From assembly GCA_020058465.1 (NCBI GenBank), contig JAGVDZ010000179.1:1-9296 (forward strand): a DNA stretch of 9,296 nt, in the 5' to 3' direction. Under the pieces are notes generated by a model. It did not search any database. It was not told where the DNA came from and saw only the letters and a program-made list of their open reading frames with translations. Positions within the stretch are counted from its first letter, which is position 1. Every line of letters begins with the position of its first letter. This document shows positions 1-6,650 of the stretch, one piece after another. Made by a program: the position numbers and the translations under genes. The stretch comes from Parachlamydiales bacterium (lineage in GTDB: Bacteria > Chlamydiota > Chlamydiia > Chlamydiales > SM23-39).

Positions 1-314
1 GATATCCCTGAAGCTCTAAGGGCGATCATTTGACAGGAGTTAGAAAGGGCTTCTGCCACCAATAATGAGGCAAATAAGCTTGAAAAAGCCAGGGCAAACG
101 GAAAAATGACAGGAATTTGGTACAGGCAGTGGAGAATACCTTGGGAGAGCTCTCTGCTGGCGATGATCACTTTAGCGACCTCTTTTAGACGAGCTAGGAG
201 CAGTGTCACAACAAAAAGGAGGGAAAAAAGGGCAACACGGGTTAGGCAGGGCAGCAGCCACAGTTGCCAGAGCAGGGGTAGGCGATAGCGTTCTTTGAAG
301 GGAGAAAGTTCCAT
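1..314 (-). CDS. LptF/LptG-family LPS-transport permease (YjgP/YjgQ), N-terminal part, cut by window edge
   Basis: The minus strand is open from an ATG at 314-312 to the left window edge (104 complete codons). Residues about 12-42 form a long hydrophobic span, residues about 61-92 a second one, and then comes the segment EAL-N-C-IALRASGIS (about 89-105). The pattern of two membrane helices followed by an acidic residue and an 'ALRA-G-S' turn is typical of the first third of LptF/LptG permeases. These form the inner-membrane LptB2FG complex that extracts lipopolysaccharide for export to the outer membrane. The gene diverges from tilS; from memory, C. trachomatis has a YjgP/YjgQ-family protein (CT839) next to its tilS (CT840). 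I see no Shine-Dalgarno before this ATG, so the exact start is uncertain, and F versus G cannot be decided from this part. The family call rests on recognition of a partial sequence. Confidence 0.75.
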   Translation of the reverse strand, partial: MELSPFKERYRLPLLWQLWLLPCLTRVALFSLLFVVTLLLARLKEVAKVIIASRELSQGILHCLYQIPVIFPFALAFSSLFASLLVAEALSNSCQMIALRASGI

Positions 315-317
315 GTG

Positions 318-362
318 TACACAAATGAACTCAAAAGTTGGGAATCTGAGTTCATTTGTGTA
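318..362. repeat. Perfect 16-bp inverted repeat with 13-bp spacer; operator-like dyad
   Basis: The left arm TACACAAATGAACTCA (318-333) is the exact reverse complement of the right arm TGAGTTCATTTGTGTA (347-362), with 13 bp between them. The dyad sits in the gap between two divergent genes. Its right arm fills most of the -35/-10 spacer of the tilS promoter candidate and touches the first two bases of the -10 box. That is where a repressor or activator would bind. The same DNA would also form a stem-loop in the leader of the permease mRNA if that gene starts transcription near 355-360. No regulator is encoded in the window, so the operator role is inferred. Confidence 0.6.
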
Positions 363-366
363 TAAT
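338..366 (+). promoter_or_regulatory. Sigma70-type promoter for tilS
   Basis: The -35 candidate TTGGGA (338-343, four of six consensus bases) is followed after exactly 17 bp by a perfect -10 box, TATAAT (361-366). Transcription would begin near 373, giving a leader of about 200 nt before the chosen tilS start. The promoter is embedded in the inverted repeat at 318-362. A minus-strand box TATTAT (367-362) overlaps it and could serve the divergent permease gene, but I found no good -35 for that direction. Confidence 0.55.
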
Positions 367-574
367 ACATGTAACTTTATTTCTTGCGATTGTTATAACT
401 CCTCACGGTGAGTACGATGTAAGAAGTCTATTATGTGTAATATTTGATGTTGTTAATACGACCAAAAATGGACAACCTCAGGGCCTTGTTGACAGCTCGG
501 ATGAATATGAACTCCAAGCTACCCCCTTGTCAAATTCCCAAATGAATTCATTTGCGTATAGCGGTATTAATCCC
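367..574 (+). other. Leader region between the tilS promoter and the tilS start
   Basis: About 200 bp that the tilS mRNA would carry as 5' leader. It is open in the tilS frame (upstream TTG at 356), but the encoded residues resemble no part of TilS and precede the usual N-terminus. It contains two minimal ATG-TAA pairs (369-374 and 417-422) and a 32-codon reading frame from ATG 447 whose TGA (543-545) overlaps the ATG at 542. None has a convincing Shine-Dalgarno. A perfect TTGACA lies at 489-494 but has no -10 at a proper distance. No riboswitch or tRNA fold was recognised. Confidence 0.4.
539..554. repeat. Perfect 16-bp palindrome related to the upstream inverted repeat
   Basis: CAAATGAATTCATTTG reads the same on both strands. 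Its half-site TTCATTTG also occurs in both arms of the inverted repeat at 318-362, once in each orientation. The following bases match as well: 547-560 and 351-364 agree at 13 of 14 positions (TTCATTTGYGTATA). This could be a second binding site for the same regulator or the trace of a local duplication. It overlaps the alternative tilS ATG at 542. Confidence 0.5.
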
Positions 575-1828
575 ATGAAGAGACTTAGAGCTTACTTAGA
601 TGTAGCCTCCTTTTTCCAGAAAAAAAAAGATTTCCCTTTCATCTTTGCTATGTCAGGGGGCAGTGATTCGACAGCCCTTTTCCACCTCCTCTTGGCTATT
701 GTCGGGCCAAGATTTCATGTAGCTCATGTTGACCACCAGTGGTCTGATACAAGTGAAAGTGACGCCAGAATTCTTGCCGAAAAAGTCGATTCCTTTGGTC
801 TGCCGTTTCATTTGGGAAAGTTGGATCGTCAATGGGCCTACGACGAGGATCGAGCAAGGGAAGGAAGGTATACTTATTTTGAGACATTAGCCCGGCAGTT
901 GAACATTGCTCATGTGGTGCTAGCCCATCAACAGGACGATTTGGCCGAAACGAGTCTTAAGCGATGTCTGGAAGGGGCTTGTTTGAGCCGTCTTGGGGGT
1001 ATGCGGGCTATTTCCAAAAGAAATGGCATTGAACTTTGCAGACCCCTTCTTTATACACCTAAAAAAGAGGTGATGCTTGTGTTGAATCATCTAAGTGTGA
1101 GTTATTTAAATGATTTATCGAATCTCAATGATCGGTACTTAAGGGTTCGAATGCGGCAGCAGATATTTCCAGATCTCGAAGCTAAGTTTGGCAAGCAGGT
1201 GCGCTCTAGTCTTGCCGAAATTTCAAAACGCTCTTGGGAGGTGCGGGACTACTTACATAATCGAACCCAGCATGTAGAGCTTTTAAAAGGTCCTTTTGGA
1301 GAAGCTCTTTGTTTGCATGGACTTTGTCGAGTTGAGGCCAGATTCCTTATGAACGAGCATATGGGAAATCTTCTTTCGAGATCTCAAGAGGCAAGGATTT
1401 TGGTCGCTTTGGAAAAGGGGGAGCTTGCATTGGCTTTAGGGTCTCATTTATTTTTAGATCGAGGTGTTTTGTTTCATATACGCCGTCCCATCTCCTTACC
1501 TTCGTTTGAAATGCGACTGACTCAGGGGAGTTTATCGTTAGGAGGGTGGCACATACGGTGGTCAGACCAGCAGCCTTCAGAGTGGATTTCATGTTCTGAT
1601 TGGCAAGGGCTTTGGAAGGGATGTTACAAAGCGTTGATCCCCGAGTGTGATTGTTTGGCCTCTTGCCCAACAGCATCTCGAAAAGGACGTGTAGATTCGC
1701 AAGTTCCAAGGACATTATTACGCCAGGCTCCCTACCTGATGCGTCAAAATCGGAGAATCTGTTCCCTGCTATCGATCCCGGAAGAGCAAGAGAAGAGGAC
1801 CTTTCTAGAATTCATATTTGAACATTGA
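575..1828 (+). CDS. tilS: tRNA(Ile)-lysidine synthetase TilS
   Basis: TilS uses ATP to join lysine to C34 of the CAU-anticodon tRNA-Ile, changing its decoding from AUG to AUA; it is an essential cytoplasmic enzyme. From ATG 575 the product is 417 residues. The N-type ATP-pyrophosphatase PP-loop SGGSDS is at residues 27-32, preceded by FAM, and is followed by VAHVDH, LAHQQDDLAET and GACLSRLGGM, all characteristic of the family. The NDRYLRVRMRQQIFP segment matches the usual end of the catalytic domain, and a roughly 200-residue C-terminal region follows. E. coli TilS has 432 residues. I chose 575 because it puts the PP-loop about 25 residues from the N-terminus, as in homologues. ATG 542 would add 11 residues, and the frame extends to a TTG at 356 without looking like protein. 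Neither ATG has a strong Shine-Dalgarno. ftsH lies downstream on the same strand, as in other chlamydiae. Confidence 0.9.
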   Translation: MKRLRAYLDVASFFQKKKDFPFIFAMSGGSDSTALFHLLLAIVGPRFHVAHVDHQWSDTSESDARILAEKVDSFGLPFHLGKLDRQWAYDEDRAREGRYTYFETLARQLNIAHVVLAHQQDDLAETSLKRCLEGACLSRLGGMRAISKRNGIELCRPLLYTPKKEVMLVLNHLSVSYLNDLSNLNDRYLRVRMRQQIFPDLEAKFGKQVRSSLAEISKRSWEVRDYLHNRTQHVELLKGPFGEALCLHGLCRVEARFLMNEHMGNLLSRSQEARILVALEKGELALALGSHLFLDRGVLFHIRRPISLPSFEMRLTQGSLSLGGWHIRWSDQQPSEWISCSDWQGLWKGCYKALIPECDCLASCPTASRKGRVDSQVPRTLLRQAPYLMRQNRRICSLLSIPEEQEKRTFLEFIFEH

Positions 1829-1846
1829 CAATTAAATGTAATTTTT
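1822..1846 (+). terminator. Weak terminator-like hairpin at the end of tilS
   Basis: ACATT (1822-1826) can pair with AATGT (1835-1839), followed by AATTTTT. The 5-bp AU-rich stem overlaps the tilS stop codon and is weak, so termination would be partial at best. It also overlaps the ftsH promoter candidate. Confidence 0.2.
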
Positions 1847-1852
1847 GATAGT
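1825..1852 (+). promoter_or_regulatory. Sigma70-type promoter candidate for ftsH
   Basis: A perfect -35 hexamer TTGACA (1825-1830) overlaps the tilS stop codon. After 16 bp comes GATAGT (1847-1852), four of six bases of the -10 consensus. It would give ftsH its own transcript with a leader of about 200 nt. The spacing is acceptable, but the -10 is imperfect. Confidence 0.4.
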
Positions 1853-1990
1853 GCCTGAAATAGTGTTCTATCTCTCTTTTGAATGTTCAATAAGAAGAAG
1901 ATTTTTTCCTGATCTTTACTTTATCGAGGTAAATTGCTTTAATAGCTCCTTAACCCCTGGGGGAGGGAGCTGGTATTTCGAGTCGAAGTT

Positions 1991-2013
1991 GCCCGGAGTT
2001 ATTTTCGGGTTTT
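1991..2013 (+). promoter_or_regulatory. Hairpin with short U-tract in the ftsH leader
   Basis: In RNA, GCCCGGAG (1991-1998) can pair with UUUCGGGU (2003-2010) around a UUAU loop. This gives eight pairs, three of them G-U, followed by UUU. It lies about 50 nt before the ftsH start. It resembles a weak attenuator or a structured leader element, but three wobble pairs and a short U-run make this uncertain. Confidence 0.25.
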
Positions 2014-2062
2014 GGTCTCGTGTCTTTCGTAAATCGGTGGTATTAAGGATAGGGCGTGTGTT

Positions 2063-4810
2063 ATGGCGAAGATGGGACAAGACCCAAAGCGAAGTTTTCC
2101 TGGTGGGTTTCTCCTTTTTCTCTTAGCGGCTTTTTTGTTGATTTTTGGGATTCAGTCTTTCAGCTCGGACAGTAGTGCCCGAGTTTCCTTCAGCCATCAG
2201 CTAGAGCACTTGATCAATCTACATCTGACTGTCCCTGAGGAAAATCGAAAGGTAGCTCAAAATGATCATTTAGTGACCTTCAGCGGGCGATTTCGGGATC
2301 AGCTCCCCGAAGAGAGTGCCGATCGTTATCGTTACTTGGAGATTCTGCAACAGCAGCATAGCTTGGCAGGCCAAGAAGCTGCAATCCGGTCTAACTTGGA
2401 AAGGTTGCGTGGGGAGGTCCAAGAAGTAGCTACCTCTTACTTGCGTCTTTTGGGGCAGCCTGTAGCGAGGGGTGGTTTTGTTATAGTCGGTCCCGCCTAC
2501 GATACGGCAACGCAGGATAACTCAGTTGTCATTCATGAACTCAAAGAGTCGAATCAAGGCGTGTCATTACCTCTCGTGGAGATTGGTTTTGAAGAGGCAG
2601 TATCTCATCCGACCCCAGAGGTCTTAGCAACGAGTGGAAAAGAGATCAGAGATTTAATTCGAGCTCTTCTTTCACCTCAACTTGGCATTGGGGTTGAAGC
2701 CATGAAGGCAGACCTCAGGCAGATGGATGTGACGATTGTAGAGGCAGCTAAGCTGTCGAAGGAAGATCGCCTAGCTGTCTATCGCGATGTGTTGGGTCGT
2801 CTTCGAACTATGATCGGGCAGATGGGCTCTGAGGAAGAGGGTGTTCGTCTGAAGTCACTTCGCAGCGTGCGATCTTATGTCAAAGAGGCTTTGGTGTATG
2901 ATCGAGTTTCTGAAGAGCTCCAGCAAAATACAGCCCTTTTGGATAAGGCAAGAGAGAAGGTGAACTCTGTTGTCTGGTATTTCCACAACCAAGAACTTTC
3001 GACCAACGCTTTGGAAAAGCAAGATCCAGAAGAGTTCAGTCGTTGGTTTACTCAGGCTCAATATGAGTGGGGCAACTACGCCTCAAACAGAGGCCTTGCT
3101 TATCGTGCCCCTGATCAGCCGAGGAACACCGTTTTAGAAAAGACATTTCAAAGCGAAGAGCCGTCTCCCAACTACTTTAGTTATATTTTCACTTTTTTAC
3201 CTTTTGTCTTAGTCATTGTATTTCTTTACTTCATTTTCTCTAAGCAGATGAAGGGGGTAGGCTCGTCAGCGATGAACTTCGGTAAGTCACCTGCCCGCCT
3301 GATGACCAAAGAGAACAATCGTTATACCTTTAAGGATGTAGCTGGAGCAGATGAGGCAAAAGAAGAGCTTACGGAGATTGTCGATTTTTTAAAGGATCCT
3401 CATAAATTCACTGCACTAGGGGCCCGAATTCCAAAAGGAGTTCTCTTGGTAGGGCCTCCGGGGACAGGTAAAACCTTGATCGCGAAGGCGGTCGCAGGAG
3501 AGGCCGATCGCCCCTTTTTTTCCATTTCGGGTTCCGATTTTGTGGAGATGTTTGTCGGGGTAGGCGCCAGTCGGATTCGAGATCTGTTTGATCAAGCCAA
3601 GAAACATGCCCCGTGCATCATTTTCATGGACGAGATTGATGCGGTTGGACGACATCGAGGTGCTGGCATTGGTGGGGGCCATGATGAAAGAGAACAGACT
3701 CTCAATCAGCTTCTTGTTGAGATGGATGGGTTTGACACGAGAGAAGGGGTGATCTTAATGGCTGCGACAAACCGTCCCGATGTTCTTGATCGAGCCCTAC
3801 TTAGACCTGGTCGTTTTGATCGCCGTGTAGTGTTGGACCTGCCTGATGTTCGAGGTCGCTTTGAAATTTTGAAAGTGCATGCGCGGAAGATCAAGATGGA
3901 TGCTTCTGTTGATCTGGAAGCCATTGCTAAGTTGACACCCGGCTCTTCGGGGGCAGATTTGGAAAATATCTTGAACGAAGCTGCCCTTTTGGCGGCACGC
4001 CAAGGGCGCTCGGCCGTTACGTCATCTGAAGTGAAGGAGTCTTGCGACAAGGTGCGCTTTGGAAAAGAACGACGAAGTTTAGAAATGGATCAAGAGGAGA
4101 AGAAGACAACTGCTTACCACGAGTCGGGGCATGCTGTCGTGGGTCTTGTCGTCAAACATGGAGATCCTGTCGATAAAGTGACGATTATCCCGAGGGGGTT
4201 TTCTCTGGGGGCTACCCACTTCATGCCGAAAAAAAACAGACTCGGTTATTGGAAGAAAGAGGTGTTGGATCAGCTGGCTGTTTTAATGGGGGGACGTGCT
4301 GCTGAAGAAATCTTTGTCAAGGACATGTCTTCGGGAGCACAACACGATATTTCGCAAGCAACTAAATTTGCCCGTCGTATGGTGTGCGAATGGGGGATGA
4401 CAGAGCTTGGAACGGTGACCTATGATGAGGGATCCGACTCGGGACGGTTTTTGGCGGGGGCGGGATTTCAAGAGCGGAGCTATTCGGAAGAGACAGCAAA
4501 GCTGATCGACGCTGAAGTCAAACGCCTCATTTCTGAGGCACACGATCGAGCTATTAAAATTTTGGAAGATCATCGACTTCAGGTGGAGCTAATGACAGCC
4601 ATGTTGATGATCTTCGAAACTCTTGATTCGACAGATATCCAAGAGATTATGGATGGGTCCTGGGATATTGAGCGGAAAAGGGGAAGGGACAAGGCGGCTT
4701 TGGAGTTACAAAGAAAAAACACACCGCCCCCGCCCCCTGTTAAATCATCTCAAGATATACAGTCCAAAGAGAGTTTGGGAACAGGGCCAGGCATCCAGCC
4801 TGCTCAATAG
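2063..4810 (+). CDS. ftsH: ATP-dependent membrane zinc metalloprotease FtsH, long chlamydial form
   Basis: FtsH is a hexameric membrane-anchored AAA+ protease that extracts and degrades misassembled membrane proteins and short-lived regulators. The 915 residues show: membrane segment 1 at about 13-32; a long extracytoplasmic region, about 33-371; membrane segment 2 at about 372-393; Walker A GPPGTGKT (464-471); the pore loop FVG (497-499); Walker B IIFMDE (519-524); the second region of homology with arginine fingers R581 and R584; the zinc site HESGH (686-690); and a third ligand candidate, D762, in [11 protein letters not shown] proline-rich tail (five prolines at 888-892) ends the protein. 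E. coli FtsH has 644 residues. The extra length is almost all in the domain between the membrane segments, which is about 340 residues here against roughly 75. The start ATG has AGGG eight bases upstream; M4 is the alternative. The gene ends 13 bp from the convergent ankyrin gene. Confidence 0.97.
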   Translation: MAKMGQDPKRSFPGGFLLFLLAAFLLIFGIQSFSSDSSARVSFSHQLEHLINLHLTVPEENRKVAQNDHLVTFSGRFRDQLPEESADRYRYLEILQQQHSLAGQEAAIRSNLERLRGEVQEVATSYLRLLGQPVARGGFVIVGPAYDTATQDNSVVIHELKESNQGVSLPLVEIGFEEAVSHPTPEVLATSGKEIRDLIRALLSPQLGIGVEAMKADLRQMDVTIVEAAKLSKEDRLAVYRDVLGRLRTMIGQMGSEEEGVRLKSLRSVRSYVKEALVYDRVSEELQQNTALLDKAREKVNSVVWYFHNQELSTNALEKQDPEEFSRWFTQAQYEWGNYASNRGLAYRAPDQPRNTVLEKTFQSEEPSPNYFSYIFTFLPFVLVIVFLYFIFSKQMKGVGSSAMNFGKSPARLMTKENNRYTFKDVAGADEAKEELTEIVDFLKDPHKFTALGARIPKGVLLVGPPGTGKTLIAKAVAGEADRPFFSISGSDFVEMFVGVGASRIRDLFDQAKKHAPCIIFMDEIDAVGRHRGAGIGGGHDEREQTLNQLLVEMDGFDTREGVILMAATNRPDVLDRALLRPGRFDRRVVLDLPDVRGRFEILKVHARKIKMDASVDLEAIAKLTPGSSGADLENILNEAALLAARQGRSAVTSSEVKESCDKVRFGKERRSLEMDQEEKKTTAYHESGHAVVGLVVKHGDPVDKVTIIPRGFSLGATHFMPKKNRLGYWKKEVLDQLAVLMGGRAAEEIFVKDMSSGAQHDISQATKFARRMVCEWGMTELGTVTYDEGSDSGRFLAGAGFQERSYSEETAKLIDAEVKRLISEAHDRAIKILEDHRLQVELMTAMLMIFETLDSTDIQEIMDGSWDIERKRGRDKAALELQRKNTPPPPPVKSSQDIQSKESLGTGPGIQPAQ

Positions 4811-4823
4811 ACCTCGATTCTTT

Positions 4824-5735
4824 TTACGAGAGCCGTCTCGAATTCAAGACATTGATTATGTCGCGATATGTAGTTCGCTCCTCATCGGAGCTTCTTGTGT
4901 CTACCCAGTGCTGTTGAATGTACTCGATGGCATCGAGATTTTTTACGCCGAACCGATAGGTCTGAAAACACAGGTTGTTTTCGATGAGGAAGGAAGCAGC
5001 GATCGTAGGGTAGTTAAAGATTGCCCACCAAAGGGGGGTATGGCCTTCACCATCTTCTACGTCGAGGCGAGCTTTGTTATCAAGGAGAACCTTCAAAGTA
5101 GAACTACACCGAGGCTCTGAAATATCCAGATTATCGAACAGAGCTATGAGAGGAGTTTGTCCCTTTTTGTTGACCTGTTCGATCAAGGCCCCATTTGAAA
5201 TAAGCAATTGCACAAGAGCATGTTGACCCATTGAAATTGCATGAAATAAGGGAGATGCGGCCCCTTCCAACCTTGCTGGGGAGAAGCTTACTGGATGGTC
5301 GATTGGGATTCCCTGACTCAAGAATGTGTTGAACTCTTTGGTTAGGGAATCCCAAGATACTGGATTTCCATCATAGTTGTTATAGAAGGTCATCTTCTGG
5401 ATGGTAGAGGCCCAATCTGCCAGTAGCTTTGGGTTGACGGTGGGATTGGTTGCCAAAGTTGGGGTCGTACAAGGAGGAGGCGGTCTTTCCTGCAGGTCTC
5501 GGGTAGAAGCACTGGGTCGCTGTTGTAGAATAAAGAAAGCGACGCAGATTGTGCAAACAAGAGCGGCGATGAAAAATAAGCTCCCCAACATAGCCCCTGA
5601 TAGAAGAGCAGACCCTATTGAGATGATGTGTGTCACTTGCAGCAGGCCGAGAGTAGCCGAGATCAGGGCTCCGATGCCCGCTGTGTAGACACACCCTCTT
5701 TCAAACCGAGTTAAATTTTCTATAGAAATGAACAC
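4824..5735 (-). CDS. Inclusion-membrane-like protein: two-lobed hydrophobic N-terminus plus ankyrin repeats
   Basis: I do not recognise a named family for this 303-residue protein, but its architecture is clear. A 15-residue N-terminus is followed by two hydrophobic segments (about 16-39 and 47-70) separated by a short turn. This is the two-lobed pattern of chlamydial Inc proteins, which type III secretion inserts into the inclusion membrane. A proline/threonine-rich linker (about 72-103, with PPPP at 85-88) leads to a cytosolic-type domain with ankyrin-like units at about 159-190 (ASPLFHAISMGQHALVQLLI), 192-228 (GQTPLIALF, then LKVLLDNKARLD) and 231-256 (GHTPLWWAI). The second unit carries an insertion. 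The start is GTG at 5735-5733. The frame has a TAA eight codons upstream and no other standard start before the hydrophobic region, and GAG lies six bases before it. The Inc assignment is an inference from topology; a plain membrane-anchored ankyrin protein is the alternative. Confidence 0.75.
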   Translation of the reverse strand: MFISIENLTRFERGCVYTAGIGALISATLGLLQVTHIISIGSALLSGAMLGSLFFIAALVCTICVAFFILQQRPSASTRDLQERPPPPCTTPTLATNPTVNPKLLADWASTIQKMTFYNNYDGNPVSWDSLTKEFNTFLSQGIPIDHPVSFSPARLEGAASPLFHAISMGQHALVQLLISNGALIEQVNKKGQTPLIALFDNLDISEPRCSSTLKVLLDNKARLDVEDGEGHTPLWWAIFNYPTIAASFLIENNLCFQTYRFGVKNLDAIEYIQQHWVDTRSSDEERTTYRDIINVLNSRRLS

Positions 5736-5758
5736 AAAAGTCTCAAAGTTAAAGTCAA

Positions 5759-5764
5759 ATTATA
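5759..5764 (-). promoter_or_regulatory. -10 box for the ankyrin/Inc-like gene
   Basis: On the minus strand a perfect TATAAT lies 23 bp before the GTG start, in a very AT-rich stretch (5736-5812). No good -35 is present at 17 bp (TACAAA matches three of six), which chlamydial promoters often tolerate. Transcription would start near 5752, giving a very short leader. The element suggests that the gene is transcribed separately from the pnp operon. Confidence 0.45.
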
Positions 5765-5796
5765 AACAAATTACACTTATTTTTGTAGAAATAAAA

Positions 5797-5823
5797 TGTT
5801 AAAATAAAAAATTTATTTTAACA
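5797..5823 (-). terminator. AT-rich hairpin at the end of the pnp operon
   Basis: TGTTAAAATAAA (5797-5808) and TTTATTTTAACA (5812-5823) are perfect reverse complements around a 3-nt loop, forming a 12-bp stem. On the minus strand it is followed by a U-rich stretch (TTTTATTT). The racemase stop codon lies inside the stem. The position and U-tract fit an intrinsic terminator, but the stem has only two G-C pairs. Confidence 0.45.
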
Positions 5824-6643
5824 CATTTCTCTGTTCTACGACATTGAGGCTCCAACTCGCAGCTTCGTTCGCATGCAATAAGGTGGTGTCATAGATGGGG
5901 ACTTCAACATCATCATCATGAATTAACATGCCAAGTTCTGTACATCCAAGAAGGATGGCTTCTGCGCCATGTTCATTCAAATCTTGTATTACTTGAATCA
6001 ACTTCTGCTTGGATTCTGAAGAGATTTTACCTTGACACAGCTCGTCGTAAATAATGGTATCAAGATTCTTTCGATCTTCTTCACATGGGACCATAACTTC
6101 TAACCCAAACTTACCCGTAAGACGCGATGCATAAAATCCATCTTCCATCGTAAATTGAGTGCCGAGTAAGGCGACTTTCTGGATATGGTTGTTTTTCAAG
6201 ATATTCCCGGCAGGATCTGCGATATGCAGGAATGGAATGTGGACCGTCTTCTCAATAGAGGAGGCCACTTTATGCAGGGTGTTGCAGCAAAGAATGATAA
6301 AATCAGCGCCACCTTCTTGCAGCGTTGTTGCTGCATGAGCTAATTCATGACCGACATCCCCCCACTTTCCTTGTCGTTCGAGGGCCACAATTGGTTCATA
6401 ATTAAGACTGTACAATAGAATTTTTGCTGAATTTAATCCACCGAGATGTTCACGAACAAATTCGTTGATGAGTTTATAATACAGCGCTGTCGACTCCCAA
6501 CTCACGCCGCCAATCACCCCTATCGTTCTTTGCTTTGATGTCATAGTATCTCCTGCATGGGAAACGTCGGGTTCTTTTGCCTGTAAAATCGGGAAACTCA
6601 AGCATAAAACTAAAAGAACAATACCAAATTTAAATATTGACAT
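5813..6643 (-). CDS. Aspartate/glutamate-family amino acid racemase (PLP-independent, YgeA-like), with a possible signal peptide
   Basis: Enzymes of this family invert the alpha carbon of aspartate, glutamate or related amino acids without a cofactor, using two residues as acid and base. From the first ATG the product has 276 residues. The family signature IGVIGGVSWESTALYYKLIN is at 41-60, the first catalytic loop CCNTLH at 119-124 (C120) and the second GCTEL at 233-237 (C234), with HIADP, LLGTQFTME and DTTLLH also present. Both catalytic cysteines are there; E. coli YgeA, as I recall, has Thr in place of the first. Residues 1-22 look like a signal peptide (hydrophobic core 8-20, LQA-KE cleavage site), but that ATG has no Shine-Dalgarno. 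An internal ATG at 6544-6542 (M34) has an ideal one and gives a 243-residue cytoplasmic enzyme of normal length. The gene starts 7 bp after aspS. The substrate could be Asp, Glu or another amino acid. Confidence 0.85.
   Translation of the reverse strand: MSIFKFGIVLLVLCLSFPILQAKEPDVSHAGDTMTSKQRTIGVIGGVSWESTALYYKLINEFVREHLGGLNSAKILLYSLNYEPIVALERQGKWGDVGHELAHAATTLQEGGADFIILCCNTLHKVASSIEKTVHIPFLHIADPAGNILKNNHIQKVALLGTQFTMEDGFYASRLTGKFGLEVMVPCEEDRKNLDTIIYDELCQGKISSESKQKLIQVIQDLNEHGAEAILLGCTELGMLIHDDDVEVPIYDTTLLHANEAASWSLNVVEQRNVLK
6550..6554 (-). promoter_or_regulatory. Strong Shine-Dalgarno before the internal racemase start
   Basis: AGGAG on the minus strand lies 5 nt before the in-frame ATG at 6544-6542 (residue M34 of the long form). 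The upstream ATG at 6643 is preceded by ATAACCAGCCT, which has no purine-rich site. On ribosome-binding grounds the short cytoplasmic form should be the main product. Confidence 0.6.
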
Positions 6644-6650
6644 AGGCTGG

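Noticed and set aside
489..494. Perfect TTGACA in the tilS leader as a second promoter
   Set aside because: No acceptable -10 hexamer lies 15-19 bp downstream; the nearest resemblance (TATGAA at 506) is only 11 bp away.
356..574. N-terminal extension of TilS from a TTG at 356
   Set aside because: The TTG lies within the promoter and its predicted transcript start lies downstream. The 73 extra residues do not resemble TilS, and the PP-loop would be displaced far from its usual place near the N-terminus.
1347..1715. 122-codon minus-strand frame inside tilS
   Set aside because: It is antisense to a well-supported gene, and the product shows no recognisable motif.
1944..1971. AGCTCC...GGAGCT fold with CCCCTGGGGG inside, before ftsH
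   Set aside because: The outer stem is only 6 bp with a large loop, the inner C/G runs are too close to pair well, and no T-tract follows.
4827..4840. CGAGA-GCCG-TCTCG hairpin between the convergent ftsH and ankyrin genes, as a terminator
   Set aside because: The 5-bp stem lies within the end of the ankyrin coding region and is not followed by a T-run on either strand.
4623..5120. 165-codon plus-strand frame running across the end of ftsH
   Set aside because: It overlaps the end of ftsH in another frame and is antisense to the ankyrin gene. It has no Shine-Dalgarno or recognisable domain, and both overlapping genes are well supported.
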